A stretch of DNA of 64,000 nt from Achromobacter sp. UMC71 (GCF_014170305.1 NZ_LZZT01000015.1:1-64000), one strand, 5' to 3'. Positions 53,638 to 62,726 are shown, numbered from the stretch's first letter. Notes: generated from the letters alone by a model not told the origin. Numbers and translations are program-made.

Positions 53638-55065
53638 CTAGATGATGCGCGAATAGCTGGCCACGGTGGCCGCGCTGCGCAAGTAGCCGTCAAAGGCCAT
53701 GGCGACCGCCCTGACGAAGTACCAACCCAGGCCGGTGACGCGCAACTCCCCGGCGCGCAGGTTGACCAACCCGAGTTCGGCCAGGTTGGCCACTTGCGAC
53801 AGCTCGGGACCAAAGTAATCGCCAAAGCGCAAGCCATGGCGCGATTCGACGCGTGCAAAATCCACACGTCCCTGGCACATGATGTCCATGATCACCTCGC
53901 GGCGCGCCAGGTCATCGGCATTGAGCGCCAAGCCTCTTTCGACGGCAAAGCGGCCTGCCTCGATGGCGGCGTAGTAGCCGTCCAGGTCCTTGGCATTCTG
54001 GCTGTAGGTATTGCCGATGCGGCCGATCGCCGACACGCCCAGCGCGACCAGATCCCGATCGGGCTGGGTGCTGTATCCCTGGAAATTGCGATGCAGCTCG
54101 CCGCGCTGCTTTGCGATGGCCAATGCATCCGTGTTCAGCGCGAAGTGGTCCATGCCGATGTAGGTGTAGCTCTGCCCCAGAAAGCCCTGGATGGCCGCGC
54201 TGAGCAAACCGACACGCGTGGCCCGGTCGGGCAGGTCGGCCTCGTTGATGCGGCGCTGGGGTTTGAAGCGTTCCGGCAGGTGTGCGTAGGCGTACAGGGC
54301 AATGCGGTCGGGCCGCAGCGCGCTGACCTGTGCGATGGTGCGCGCGAACGACTCCGTGGTCTGTAGCGGCAGGCCATAAATCAGGTCGACGTTGACCGAG
54401 GCGTAACCCAGCGTGCGGGCGCTTTGCATCAGATCGCGCACATCGTCGAAGGACTGCACGCGGTGGACCGCCACCTGCACCCGCGCATCGAAATCCTGCA
54501 CCCCGAAGCTCAGCCGGTTAAAGCCCAGCTTGCGCAACAGCGCCAGGCGCTGCGGCGTGGCGGTGCGCGGATCCACCTCGATGGAGATTTCGGCATCGGG
54601 CTCGAAACGGAAGGCAGCGCGCAGGTCTGCCATCAGGCGTGCAAGCTCGTCGTCCGACAGGAAGGTCGGCGTGCCGCCGCCGAAATGCAGTTGCGACACC
54701 GGCACGCCCACGCCCAGCTCGGCGACGTGCAGGGCGATTTCGCGGGCCAGGGCGTCCAGGTAGCGAGCCGCCCGGTCATGATGGCGAGTCACTACCTTGT
54801 TACAGGCACAGTAGTAGCAGACCGAATCACAGAACGGGATGTGCACGTACAGCGATAGCGGCTCGGACGGACTGGCTTCGCGCCGCTGGCGCAGGGCCTG
54901 CTGGTAGTCCGACGCGCCAAACCCGCCGTGATAGCGGTCGGCCGTGGGATACGAGGTGTAGCGGGGACCGTTCTTGTCCAGCCGGGCCAGCAACTGGGGC
55001 GGAAAGAAGGGCTCGGCGGCTTGCGCCGGAGGTTCTGCGGAAAGAGGACGTAGGGCGGCTTGCAT
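53638..55065 (-). CDS. hemN: oxygen-independent coproporphyrinogen III dehydrogenase
   Basis: A 475-residue radical-SAM enzyme that makes protoporphyrinogen IX without oxygen. The [4Fe-4S] motif is CDSVCYYCAC, with the substrate loop RYTSYPTADRYH before it and the SAM Gly motif HFGGGTPTFL. Full length. The ATG at 55065 suits the family; an extension to 55446 is not supported. An Fnr/Anr-like site lies 36 bp upstream. Confidence 0.96.
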   Translation of the reverse strand: MQAALRPLSAEPPAQAAEPFFPPQLLARLDKNGPRYTSYPTADRYHGGFGASDYQQALRQRREASPSEPLSLYVHIPFCDSVCYYCACNKVVTRHHDRAARYLDALAREIALHVAELGVGVPVSQLHFGGGTPTFLSDDELARLMADLRAAFRFEPDAEISIEVDPRTATPQRLALLRKLGFNRLSFGVQDFDARVQVAVHRVQSFDDVRDLMQSARTLGYASVNVDLIYGLPLQTTESFARTIAQVSALRPDRIALYAYAHLPERFKPQRRINEADLPDRATRVGLLSAAIQGFLGQSYTYIGMDHFALNTDALAIAKQRGELHRNFQGYSTQPDRDLVALGVSAIGRIGNTYSQNAKDLDGYYAAIEAGRFAVERGLALNADDLARREVIMDIMCQGRVDFARVESRHGLRFGDYFGPELSQVANLAELGLVNLRAGELRVTGLGWYFVRAVAMAFDGYLRSAATVASYSRII

Positions 55066-55100
55066 ACCTTGGATTATTCGCCTGCGGCGGCCCGCCCGCC

Positions 55101-55114
55101 TTGATCTTGCGCAA
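55101..55114 (-). promoter_or_regulatory. Fnr/Anr-like site upstream of hemN
   Basis: TTGATCTTGCGCAA on the plus strand has one perfect half-site (TTGAT) and one weak one at the right spacing. hemN is a known Fnr/Anr target in other proteobacteria, so the location is sensible though the match is partial. Confidence 0.4.
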
Positions 55115-55146
55115 AGATCCAACCGTGGCCCCGAAAGCGATGGCCG

Positions 55147-55197
55147 CCGTCCTCGGATGACCGTCCCCGGATGGCCGTCCCCGGATGGCCGTCCCCG
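55147..55197. repeat. 14-bp tandem repeat (about 3.6 copies)
   Basis: The unit CCGTCCCCGGATGG occurs as a degenerate copy at 55147-55160, two perfect copies at 55161-55188 and a partial copy at 55189-55197. It lies between hemN and the divergent small gene and ends directly before a TAAAAT -10 element. Confidence 0.92.
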
Positions 55198-55203
55198 TAA
55201 AAT
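55198..55203 (+). promoter_or_regulatory. candidate -10 element abutting the tandem repeat
   Basis: TAAAAT lies 35 bp before the ATG at 55238. The positions of its spacer and -35 hexamer fall within the 14-bp tandem repeat. Confidence 0.45.
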
Positions 55204-55237
55204 GCGGCCATTGCCCATTTCACGACAAGGACTCCCC

Positions 55238-55501
55238 ATGGACACCGAACTGGACGGCCGCCTGCTCGCCTTGCGCCAGGCGCTGGCGATTGCCATCGCC
55301 CTTGCCACCCGCAGCAGCCCGCAGGCCACCGACATGGCGCTGGAATTGCTGGATGACCTGAAGGCCAACCTGGACAAGGCGCCGTCGGACAGCCCTTTCG
55401 AGAAACCCGATTGGGTCGTGGGCGCCCACGACGAACTGGACGGCATCTCGCGGATGGTGCGCGCCTTTACGCAAACGCCCGAACCCGGCGAAGAAGCCTA
55501 G
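55238..55501 (+). CDS. conserved hypothetical helical protein
   Basis: An 87-residue mostly helical protein (LRQALAIAIALATRSSPQAT; LELLDDLKANLDKAP). AAGGA sits 7 nt before the ATG. I do not recognise the family. Its expression may depend on the adjacent repeat. Confidence 0.65.
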   Translation: MDTELDGRLLALRQALAIAIALATRSSPQATDMALELLDDLKANLDKAPSDSPFEKPDWVVGAHDELDGISRMVRAFTQTPEPGEEA

Positions 55502-55562
55502 GGCCTGTTCACACTAGAAGGAGCCTCGCCCGGGCGCCAAGCGCCAGCGCCCCGATGCGTGG

Positions 55563-57212
55563 CTAACCGGTAGCGCCTGGGGCGCAGGCTGCCTTCGGCC
55601 GCTTGACCCGCCAATACAGCAACGGAAACGCCGGCCCCACGGGGCCATACCCGGCGGGCGGCGTCTTGGCGCGCAGCAATTCCAGCGCGCCGCAATCAGC
55701 CACCAGACCCGCCGACACCCAAGGGCTGAATTGAAACTGCCCGTCGATCAGCACCAGCGGCTTGTCCGGCAGCCGCAGCGCCAGCGCGCCGGACTCGGCC
55801 CAGGCCCCCGAAATTACCTTGACCGGGCCGCCCAGCTCGGCCACCGCCCGCTCGTGCAGCGTGTCGGCCAGCGCCTGCGCATCGAAAAAACGCCAATCCG
55901 ACGCACGGCGCAACAGACCGGCGCCGGTAGGCGACGTCAGCTCCACGCGCACCATCAGCAGCAGCTGGATCACAATGAACACCAGCACCGCCTGGCGCGG
56001 CCGGAAAGGTCCGGCCCAGGCGCTGCGGGTCAGTTCCATCACGGCGGGCACGATGAACAGCAGGAACGGCGTGCCCCAATGCAGCTGGATGTGCGAACCC
56101 GAGACCAGGGTCATGACGCTGACGAACACCAGCGGCGTCAAGCCGAAGTACAGTAGCAAGGCGCGGCCGGCGCCCTCGCCGGCCCGGGCCATGGACGGAA
56201 CCTGTGCCGGGGACGATGCCCTGGCCGAGACTGGCGACGGCGCCAGGCCGCCCCCCGAACCTTGCGCGGCGGCCGTCGCGGACCGGGCGCCGGGCCAGCG
56301 CCCCAGCCCCCCCAGCACGGCCAGGAATACCCAGGCCGGGAAGGCGCGGTTGAACAACTGATCGCCCCACCAGTTGGCGATCTCGTGCAGACGCGGCCCC
56401 CACGGCAAGCCCGCGGCCAAGGACGACGACATAGCGTATTGCAACGGCTCGAAATCGTGGTTGATCAGCCAGATCAGGTGCGGGGCAAACACCGCCAGCG
56501 CGGTCAGGCCCGCCACCTGCAAGCCGAACACATGCATGGGATCGCGCCAGGCTTTCTGGCTGAGCCAGAACAGCAGCACCGCCAGTCCGGCAACCGCCAT
56601 CTGGTATTTGGCCAGGCCGCCCAGGCCCAGGCAGGCCCCCAGCACGATCCACCAGCCGATTTTGCGCGTGGAATAGGCCTTCCAGCAGGCCGCCGCGCAA
56701 CCGGCGACCAAGGGAATCAGGACGATTTCGTGGTTGTAGAAATACAGCCGGCCGTTATAGAACGTGACGCACAGGCCGGCCAATGCGGCCGTGGCGGCGT
56801 AGGCCTCGCCCCGCATGCCGCGCAGCAACCCCCACATCAGCGCGAACGCGCCCAGCGTGCAGGCGGCGCCCAGCAGATAGGTGGCCCAGGCGGTCCAGCC
56901 CAGCGCCTGCACGACCGGCCAGAGCAGCCAGGTCGGCAGCGGCGGATGCTTGTAGTAGCCCCATTCCAGGCTGCGCACCCAGATCAGCTGTTCGATGTTG
57001 TCGGTCGGCGGCGCCAGCACGGCCCGGTCCGACAGCCACAACCAGGCCACGGCGAATACCGCCATGCCGATACCGATCCGCCAGACATCCGGCTTCCATG
57101 CCAGGGTTGCACCATGCCGCACGCCACTCTCCCGATCCTGGCGTACGCAGTGCCCCGCCCTGTCCGCCCCACCTCGGGGCGCAGCGATTATCCGATTCGG
57201 TCCCTGTGACAA
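55563..57212 (-). CDS. GT39-family (ArnT/PMT-like) membrane glycosyltransferase
   Basis: About 549 residues. A GT-C fold with ten or more helices and the first-loop catalytic Asp region in VLAPPTDNIEQLIWV, followed by WGYYKHPPLPTWLLWP, typical of dolichyl/undecaprenyl-phosphate sugar transferases. It probably adds a sugar to an envelope glycan or lipid A. The start is uncertain: the first in-frame codon is TTG at 57212, and a GTG about 30 codons in (VRHGATLAW) is as likely. An Ala/Ser/Gly-rich loop near 310-345 is unusual. Confidence 0.85.
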   Translation of the reverse strand: MSQGPNRIIAAPRGGADRAGHCVRQDRESGVRHGATLAWKPDVWRIGIGMAVFAVAWLWLSDRAVLAPPTDNIEQLIWVRSLEWGYYKHPPLPTWLLWPVVQALGWTAWATYLLGAACTLGAFALMWGLLRGMRGEAYAATAALAGLCVTFYNGRLYFYNHEIVLIPLVAGCAAACWKAYSTRKIGWWIVLGACLGLGGLAKYQMAVAGLAVLLFWLSQKAWRDPMHVFGLQVAGLTALAVFAPHLIWLINHDFEPLQYAMSSSLAAGLPWGPRLHEIANWWGDQLFNRAFPAWVFLAVLGGLGRWPGARSATAAAQGSGGGLAPSPVSARASSPAQVPSMARAGEGAGRALLLYFGLTPLVFVSVMTLVSGSHIQLHWGTPFLLFIVPAVMELTRSAWAGPFRPRQAVLVFIVIQLLLMVRVELTSPTGAGLLRRASDWRFFDAQALADTLHERAVAELGGPVKVISGAWAESGALALRLPDKPLVLIDGQFQFSPWVSAGLVADCGALELLRAKTPPAGYGPVGPAFPLLYWRVKRPKAACAPGATG

Positions 57213-57281
57213 GGGCGCTGGATTTGTTCAGCATTTGTTCAAAAACTGTAAAGCGGGGTCCGGCCCGAACACTGTCCTAAC

Positions 57282-57297
57282 TGGCCTGACCACTAGA
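57282..57297. promoter_or_regulatory. FadR-type operator-like site, copy 1
   Basis: TGGCCTGACCACTAGA, identical to copy 2 at 57382. The core TGGCC-T-GACCA is close to the FadR-subfamily pattern TGGTC-N-GACCA. Confidence 0.65.
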
Positions 57298-57302
57298 TAG
57301 AA

Positions 57303-57319
57303 AGAGGGGAAACCCCTCT
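57303..57319. terminator. short hairpin between the two operator-like sites
   Basis: AGAGGGG-AAA-CCCCTCT forms a 7-bp stem followed by GATCGTTTTCCC. It may be a terminator for read-through or an element of the regulator's leader. Confidence 0.4.
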
Positions 57320-57381
57320 GATCGTTTTCCCTTGATAGCCCTATTTTTTCTTTTATTTCAATGAGAAGCTTGCACCATAAG

Positions 57382-57397
57382 TGGCCTGACCACTAGA
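57382..57397. promoter_or_regulatory. FadR-type operator-like site, copy 2
   Basis: The same 16 bp as copy 1, exactly 100 bp away and 37 bp before the first base of the GntR-type gene. Here the dyad extends to AGTGG-N5-CCACT. Its place suggests autorepression. Confidence 0.65.
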
Positions 57398-57418
57398 CCA
57401 TGATCCGCAGCTTTCTTG

Positions 57419-58138
57419 ATGAATACCTTCCAAGCCGTCGCCGTCACCCGCCTGTACCGCATGATTGCCGACCAGATCGCCGGCCGTATCCGGGCGGGCG
57501 ATTTTCCGCATGGCGGCAGGCTGCCGTCAGAGCGCGAACTGGCCGAGCAGCTGCAGGTCAGCCGCGCGTCGATCCGGGAAGCCCTGATCGCCCTGGAAAT
57601 CGAAGGCTATGTGGAAGTGCGCGTGGGCACGGGCGTCTTCGTCACTGCCGCGCCTACCAGCACCCGCCCCTCGTCTGCCGTCCAGGATGACATCGGCCCC
57701 TTTGACCTGCTGGAAGCACGGATGTTGATCGAACCCGAATGCGCGGCGCTGGCCGCGCAGCAGGGTTCGGACGCGCAGCTCGCGGCCATCCGCAAGGCCC
57801 ACGACGGCATGTCGCTGACCGACGCGCCCGGCCTGCACGACCGGCAATTCCACCGCGCCATCGCCGCCGCCTGCGGCAACGCCGCGCTGGCGGCCTCGGT
57901 GGCCCATTTGTGGGACCTGAGCCTGGCCAGCCCGGTCTTCAGTCGCATGCAGGACTACTTCGTCAACACCAAGGTCTGGGCAGTGGCCCACGCCGAGCAC
58001 CAGCGCATCCTGACGGCCATCCTGGCGCGCGACCCGATCCGCGCGCGCCACGCCATGCATGCCCATCTGATCGGCATCCTGGCCCGCCTGCGGGAAGACT
58101 TCGGCGACGACGACGGGAGCATCCGCCCCGACCTCTAG
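57419..58138 (+). CDS. GntR/FadR-family regulator
   Basis: A 239-residue regulator with an N-terminal wHTH (LPSERELAEQLQVSRASIRE; GTGVFV wing) and a C-terminal FCD domain (LLEARMLIEPECAALAAQQ; FHRAIAAACGNAAL; HQRILTAILARDPIRARHAM). FCD regulators usually respond to organic acids. I chose the ATG at 57419 over the TTG just before it. It heads the catabolic gene cluster and probably controls it. Confidence 0.93.
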   Translation: MNTFQAVAVTRLYRMIADQIAGRIRAGDFPHGGRLPSERELAEQLQVSRASIREALIALEIEGYVEVRVGTGVFVTAAPTSTRPSSAVQDDIGPFDLLEARMLIEPECAALAAQQGSDAQLAAIRKAHDGMSLTDAPGLHDRQFHRAIAAACGNAALAASVAHLWDLSLASPVFSRMQDYFVNTKVWAVAHAEHQRILTAILARDPIRARHAMHAHLIGILARLREDFGDDDGSIRPDL

Positions 58139-58232
58139 ACCCAGCGCCTGCCCCGTCGGCGGCCGCGTCCGCCGATTCGCCCGGAATCCCCTGCCGCGCC
58201 GCTCGCGGACAGCTCACCCCTGGAGTGCTTGC

Positions 58233-59948
58233 ATGACGGTTGTACCCTCCTTGCCGCGCAACGGCGGCCAGATACTGATGCAGCAGTTGCGCATCCACGG
58301 CACGCGCCGCATTTTCATGATTCCGGGCGAAAGCTACCTGCCCTGCATCGACGCGCTGAACGAGCACCGCGGCGTCATCGAGCCCGTGGTCTGCCGCCAG
58401 GAAAGCGGCGCCGCCTACATGGCCGAGGCCTATGGCAAGTTGACCGGCGAACCCGGCATCTGCTTCGTCACGCGGGGGCCGGGCGCCACCAACGCCAGCA
58501 TCGGCGTGCATACCGCGTTCCAGGATTCGACGCCGATGATCCTGTTCGTCGGCCAGGTCGGCAACGACTTCTACGAACGCGAGGCCTTCCAGGAAATCGA
58601 CTACCGCCGCATGTTCGGGCAGATGGCCAAGTGGGTCGCGCAGATCGACCGCACCGACCGCATCCCCGAATTCGTGGCGCGCGCCTACGCCACCGCCACC
58701 AGCGGCCGTCCAGGCCCGGTGGTACTGGCGCTGCCGGAAGACACGCTCTGGGGTACCGCCGCCGTCCCTGACCTGCCGCGCTATCCGCGCGTGATCGCCA
58801 ACCCCGGCGACCACGACCTTGCCCGCATGCGGCAGTTGCTGGATGCCGCCGATCGCCCGGTGATGGTGCTGGGCGGCAGCGGCTGGACCGGCGAGGCCAT
58901 CAGCCAGATCACCGCCTTTGCCGAACGCTTCGAGCTGCCGGTGGGCACGGCCTGGCGCCGCCTGGAGTGCTTTGACCAGCGTCACCCCAACGCCGCCGGC
59001 CAGGTCGGCTGGGGCATGACGGACGCGCTGCGCGCCCGCATCAAGGCGGCGGACCTGATCCTGGCGGTGGGCACCCGCCTGGGCGAAGCCACTACCGAGG
59101 GCTACCAACTGGTCGAAAGCCCGCTGCCCCGCCAGGCGCTGATCCACGTCTATCCCGACGCGCAGGAACTGGGCCGCGTGTTCGCGCCGACCCAGGCCAT
59201 CGTCGCCAGCGTGACAGGTTTCGCGCGGGCGGTAGCGGCCTTGCCGTCCGCCCATGCCACCCCGCGCGGCCAAGCCGTGCGCCAGGCCCACGCCGACTAC
59301 CTGGACTCGCTTACCCCCCTGTCCGCGCCGGGCCCGCTGGCCCTGGACGCGGTCGCCGCCTGCGTCAACCAGCGCCTGACGCCGGATGCCTGCATCACCG
59401 TCGGCGCCGGCAACTATGCCCTGTATCCGCACCGCTACCGCCAGTTCGCCGGCCCGGGCACCAGCCTGGCGCCCACCGTCGGCGCCATGGGCTACGGACT
59501 GCCGGCAGCCGTCTCGGCCAAGCTGGAATATCCCGGCAAGACCGTCGTCTGCTACGCCGGCGACGGCTGCTTCCAGATGAACCTGCAGGAACTGGGCGTA
59601 GCGCAGCAATACCGGCTGGGCATCGTGGTGCTGGTGTTCAACAACGGCATGTGGGGCACGATCCGCGCCCACCAGGAACGCGAATTCCCCGGCCGCCCGA
59701 TCGCGCTGGAATTCGAGAACCCCGATTTCACCCAGATCGTGCGCGGCTACGGCGGCTATGGCGAAGCCGTGGAACGCACCGAGGATTTCGCCGCGGCCTT
59801 CGACCGTGCGCTGGCCTACGCCGACCGCGAACAACGGCCGGCGCTGCTGGAAATCCGCTACGACGCCGACGGCATCGCCCCCGGCCAGACGCTTACCTCC
59901 ATCCGCGCCGCGGCCCTGGCGCGCCAAGCCGCCGCGCTTTCCCACTGA
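58233..59948 (+). CDS. ThDP-dependent enzyme (acetolactate synthase/2-oxoacid decarboxylase superfamily)
   Basis: A 571-residue three-domain enzyme. The catalytic Glu is in CRQESGAAYMAEAYGKLTGE, followed by the RGPGATNA loop. The ThDP/Mg site is AGDGCFQMNLQELG ... VLVFNNGMWGTI. The family includes acetolactate synthase, benzoylformate and oxalyl-CoA decarboxylases and 2-ketoarginine decarboxylase (AruI). No regulatory subunit gene follows, which argues against acetolactate synthase. In this operon, decarboxylation of a 2-oxo acid to an aldehyde is the simplest role, as an aldehyde dehydrogenase lies downstream. Confidence 0.88.
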   Translation: MTVVPSLPRNGGQILMQQLRIHGTRRIFMIPGESYLPCIDALNEHRGVIEPVVCRQESGAAYMAEAYGKLTGEPGICFVTRGPGATNASIGVHTAFQDSTPMILFVGQVGNDFYEREAFQEIDYRRMFGQMAKWVAQIDRTDRIPEFVARAYATATSGRPGPVVLALPEDTLWGTAAVPDLPRYPRVIANPGDHDLARMRQLLDAADRPVMVLGGSGWTGEAISQITAFAERFELPVGTAWRRLECFDQRHPNAAGQVGWGMTDALRARIKAADLILAVGTRLGEATTEGYQLVESPLPRQALIHVYPDAQELGRVFAPTQAIVASVTGFARAVAALPSAHATPRGQAVRQAHADYLDSLTPLSAPGPLALDAVAACVNQRLTPDACITVGAGNYALYPHRYRQFAGPGTSLAPTVGAMGYGLPAAVSAKLEYPGKTVVCYAGDGCFQMNLQELGVAQQYRLGIVVLVFNNGMWGTIRAHQEREFPGRPIALEFENPDFTQIVRGYGGYGEAVERTEDFAAAFDRALAYADREQRPALLEIRYDADGIAPGQTLTSIRAAALARQAAALSH

Positions 59949-59966
59949 CCCGAACGAGGCCTTTCC

Positions 59967-61208
59967 ATGACTTCTTCCCTGTCCGTCAACGGCAACCGTC
60001 TCTGGCAATCCCTGATGGATCTGGCCCAGATCGGCGCCACCCCCAAGGGCGGCAACTGCCGCCTGGCCCTGACCGCGCTGGACGGCCAGGGCCGCGACCT
60101 GGTCACCGGCTGGATGCGCGACGCCGGCCTGACGGTGCGCGTGGACCAGGTGGGCAATATCTTCGCCCGCCGCCCCGGCCGCAACGACGCCCTGCCGCCC
60201 GTGATGACCGGCAGCCACATCGACACGCAGCCCACGGGCGGCAAGTTCGACGGTTGCTACGGCGTGCTGGCCGGCCTGGAAGTCATGCGCACCCTCAACG
60301 ACGCCGGCGTGCAGACCGAAGCGCCGCTGGAAGTGGCCATCTGGACCAACGAGGAAGGCTCGCGCTTCGTGCCGGTGATGATGGGCTCGGGCGTATTCGC
60401 CGGAAAATTCCCGCTGGAAACGGCGCTGAGCGCGCGCGATGCCAAGGGCATCGCGGTGCGCGACGAACTGCAGGCCATCGGCTACGCCGGCCAGGACCCC
60501 GTGGGCGGGCGTCCGGTGGACGCCTACTTCGAGGCCCACATCGAACAGGGCCCGATCCTGGAACACGAAGACAAGGTGATCGGCGTGGTGACCGGGTCAT
60601 TGGGCCTGCGCTGGTACGACGTCACCGTGACCGGCATGGAAATGCACGCGGGGCCCACGCCCATGGGCATCCGCCGCGATGCGCTGTTCGCCGCCAGCTA
60701 CCTGCTGCAGGCGGTCGTCAACATCGCCAACGCCAACCAGCCTCATGGACGCGGCACCGTGGGTGAGATCCACGCGCATCCCGGTTCGCGCAACGTGATC
60801 CCCGGCCAGGTGCGCTTTACCACCGACCTGCGCCATGAAGACGAAGCCACGCTGACCCGCATGGACCAGGCCTGGCGCCAGGCTTGCCGCGACATCGCCG
60901 ACAAGCACGGCGTCACGGTCGAGGTGAAGGACGTGCAGTACTTCCGCCCCACCCCGTTCGACCTCGACCTGGTGGACAAGGTGCGCCAGGGCGCCGCGCA
61001 GCGCGGCCTGGCGGCGATGAACATCGTCACCGGCGCCGGCCACGACGCCGTCTACATGGCGGCGGTGGCGCCCACCGCGATGATTTTCGTGCCGTGCAAG
61101 GACGGCATCAGCCACAACGAAATCGAAGACGCCCAGCCCGGTCATCTGGAAGCGGGCTGCAACGTCCTGCTGGACGCCATGGTGGCGCGGGCCAACGCCG
61201 CGCGCTGA
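59967..61208 (+). CDS. M20-family N-carbamoyl-amino-acid hydrolase/allantoate amidohydrolase-like enzyme
   Basis: A 413-residue dinuclear zinc hydrolase. Metal ligands are in TGSHIDTQPTGGKFDGCYGV and IWTNEEGSRF, and a further His is in EAHIEQGP. The dimerisation insert contains RNVIPGQVRFTTDLRH. The family hydrolyses N-carbamoyl amino acids, ureidopropionate or allantoate, releasing ammonia and CO2. It follows the ThDP enzyme by 18 bp and the aldehyde dehydrogenase follows it by 18 bp, so the three are one operon. Confidence 0.92.
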   Translation: MTSSLSVNGNRLWQSLMDLAQIGATPKGGNCRLALTALDGQGRDLVTGWMRDAGLTVRVDQVGNIFARRPGRNDALPPVMTGSHIDTQPTGGKFDGCYGVLAGLEVMRTLNDAGVQTEAPLEVAIWTNEEGSRFVPVMMGSGVFAGKFPLETALSARDAKGIAVRDELQAIGYAGQDPVGGRPVDAYFEAHIEQGPILEHEDKVIGVVTGSLGLRWYDVTVTGMEMHAGPTPMGIRRDALFAASYLLQAVVNIANANQPHGRGTVGEIHAHPGSRNVIPGQVRFTTDLRHEDEATLTRMDQAWRQACRDIADKHGVTVEVKDVQYFRPTPFDLDLVDKVRQGAAQRGLAAMNIVTGAGHDAVYMAAVAPTAMIFVPCKDGISHNEIEDAQPGHLEAGCNVLLDAMVARANAAR

Positions 61209-61226
61209 ATCGAAAAGGACACACCC

Positions 61227-62726
61227 ATGCCCCAAACCCCGTTTGAAGACTGGCAAGCCCGAGCCGCCTCGCTGACCCTGCGCGGCCAGGCCTACATCGA
61301 CGGCGCCTATGCCGACGCCGCCGACGGCGCCACCTTCGCCGCCACCAGCCCCATCGACGGCCGCAAGCTGGCCGACGTGGCGGCCTGCGGCCAGGCCGAC
61401 ATCGACCGCGCCGTCGCCGCCGCCCGCCGCGCCTTCGACAGCGGCGTCTGGTCCGGCCTGCCGCCGCGCGAGCGCAAGGCGCGGTTGCTCAAGCTGGCGC
61501 AACTGATCACCGACCACACCGAAGAACTGGCCCTGATCGAGACCCTGGACATGGGCAAGCCGATCCGCGACGCGCTGGCCTTCGACCTGCCCGAAACCGC
61601 GCAGTGCTATGCCTGGTACGGCGAGGCCATCGACAAGGTCTACGACGAAATCGCCCCCACCGGCCAGAACGTGCTGGCCACCGTGACCCGCGAGCCGGTC
61701 GGCGTGGTGGCCGCGGTGGTGCCCTGGAACTACCCCCTGCTGATGGCGGCCTGGAAAGTAGCGCCGGCGCTGGCTGCCGGCAACAGCGTCATCCTCAAGC
61801 CCGCCGAGCAATCGTCGCTGAGCGCGCTGCGCCTGGCGGCACTGGCCGAGGCCGCCGGCATCCCGGCGGGCGTCTTTAACGTCGTGCCCGGCACAGGCCC
61901 CGTCGCCGGACAGGCGCTGGGCCTGCACCCGGATGTGGATTGCGTGGCCTTCACCGGATCCACCGCCACCGGCAAGCGCTTCATGACGTACTCGGGCGAA
62001 TCGAACCTGAAACGCGTCTGGCTGGAATGCGGCGGCAAGTCACCGCACATCATCTGCGAAGACTGCCCCGATCTGGACCGCGCCGCCCTGATCGCCGCCC
62101 TGGCGATCTTCTCGAACCAGGGCGAAGTGTGCATCGCCGGCTCGCGCCTGTATGTGCACGATGCCATCTACGACGCCTTCATGGAAAAGGTGGCACACCA
62201 CGCCGCCGAGATGCGGCCCGGCAATCCGCTGGACCCCGCCACCAAGCTGGGCGCCATGGTCGACGAACGCCAGACCCGCGCGGTCATGGCGCGCATCGCG
62301 GCCGGCCAGGCCGACGGCGCGACCCTGCGCATCGGCGGGCGCCAGGTCCGCACAGACAGCGGCGGCTTCTATATCGAGCCCACCATTTTCGATTGCGCCG
62401 ATGCGGCAAGCAGCCTGGTCCGCGAAGAGATCTTCGGCCCGGTCCTGACGGCTCAGCGATTCCGTTCGGAAGACGAGGCCATCGCGCTGGCCAATGATTC
62501 GGCCTATGGCCTGGGCGCCGGGCTCTGGACCGCCAACCTGGGCCGCGCGCACCGCCTGTCGCGCCGGCTGCGGGCCGGTCTGGTCTGGGTCAATTGCTAT
62601 GCCGACGGCGACATCACCGTGCCGTTCGGCGGCGTCAAGCAATCGGGTTTCGGACGCGACAAGTCGCTGCACGCGCTGGACAAGTACAGCGATCTGAAAA
62701 CCACCTGGATCGATCTCACCTTGTAG
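61227..62726 (+). CDS. NAD(P)-dependent aldehyde dehydrogenase (PuuC/KauB-like)
   Basis: A 499-residue enzyme. It has the PWNYP segment, the cofactor loop FTGSTATGKRFM, the general base Glu in VWLECGGKSPHI and the nucleophile Cys in NQGEVCIAGSRL. It resembles gamma-glutamyl-aminobutyraldehyde and 4-guanidinobutyraldehyde dehydrogenases. In context it would oxidise the aldehyde made by the ThDP enzyme. Confidence 0.93.
   Translation: MPQTPFEDWQARAASLTLRGQAYIDGAYADAADGATFAATSPIDGRKLADVAACGQADIDRAVAAARRAFDSGVWSGLPPRERKARLLKLAQLITDHTEELALIETLDMGKPIRDALAFDLPETAQCYAWYGEAIDKVYDEIAPTGQNVLATVTREPVGVVAAVVPWNYPLLMAAWKVAPALAAGNSVILKPAEQSSLSALRLAALAEAAGIPAGVFNVVPGTGPVAGQALGLHPDVDCVAFTGSTATGKRFMTYSGESNLKRVWLECGGKSPHIICEDCPDLDRAALIAALAIFSNQGEVCIAGSRLYVHDAIYDAFMEKVAHHAAEMRPGNPLDPATKLGAMVDERQTRAVMARIAAGQADGATLRIGGRQVRTDSGGFYIEPTIFDCADAASSLVREEIFGPVLTAQRFRSEDEAIALANDSAYGLGAGLWTANLGRAHRLSRRLRAGLVWVNCYADGDITVPFGGVKQSGFGRDKSLHALDKYSDLKTTWIDLTL

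Noticed and set aside
57963-60566. An 867-codon minus-strand frame over the GntR, ThDP and M20 genes
   Set aside because: It spans three clear plus-strand genes and shows no family features; another codon-bias shadow.
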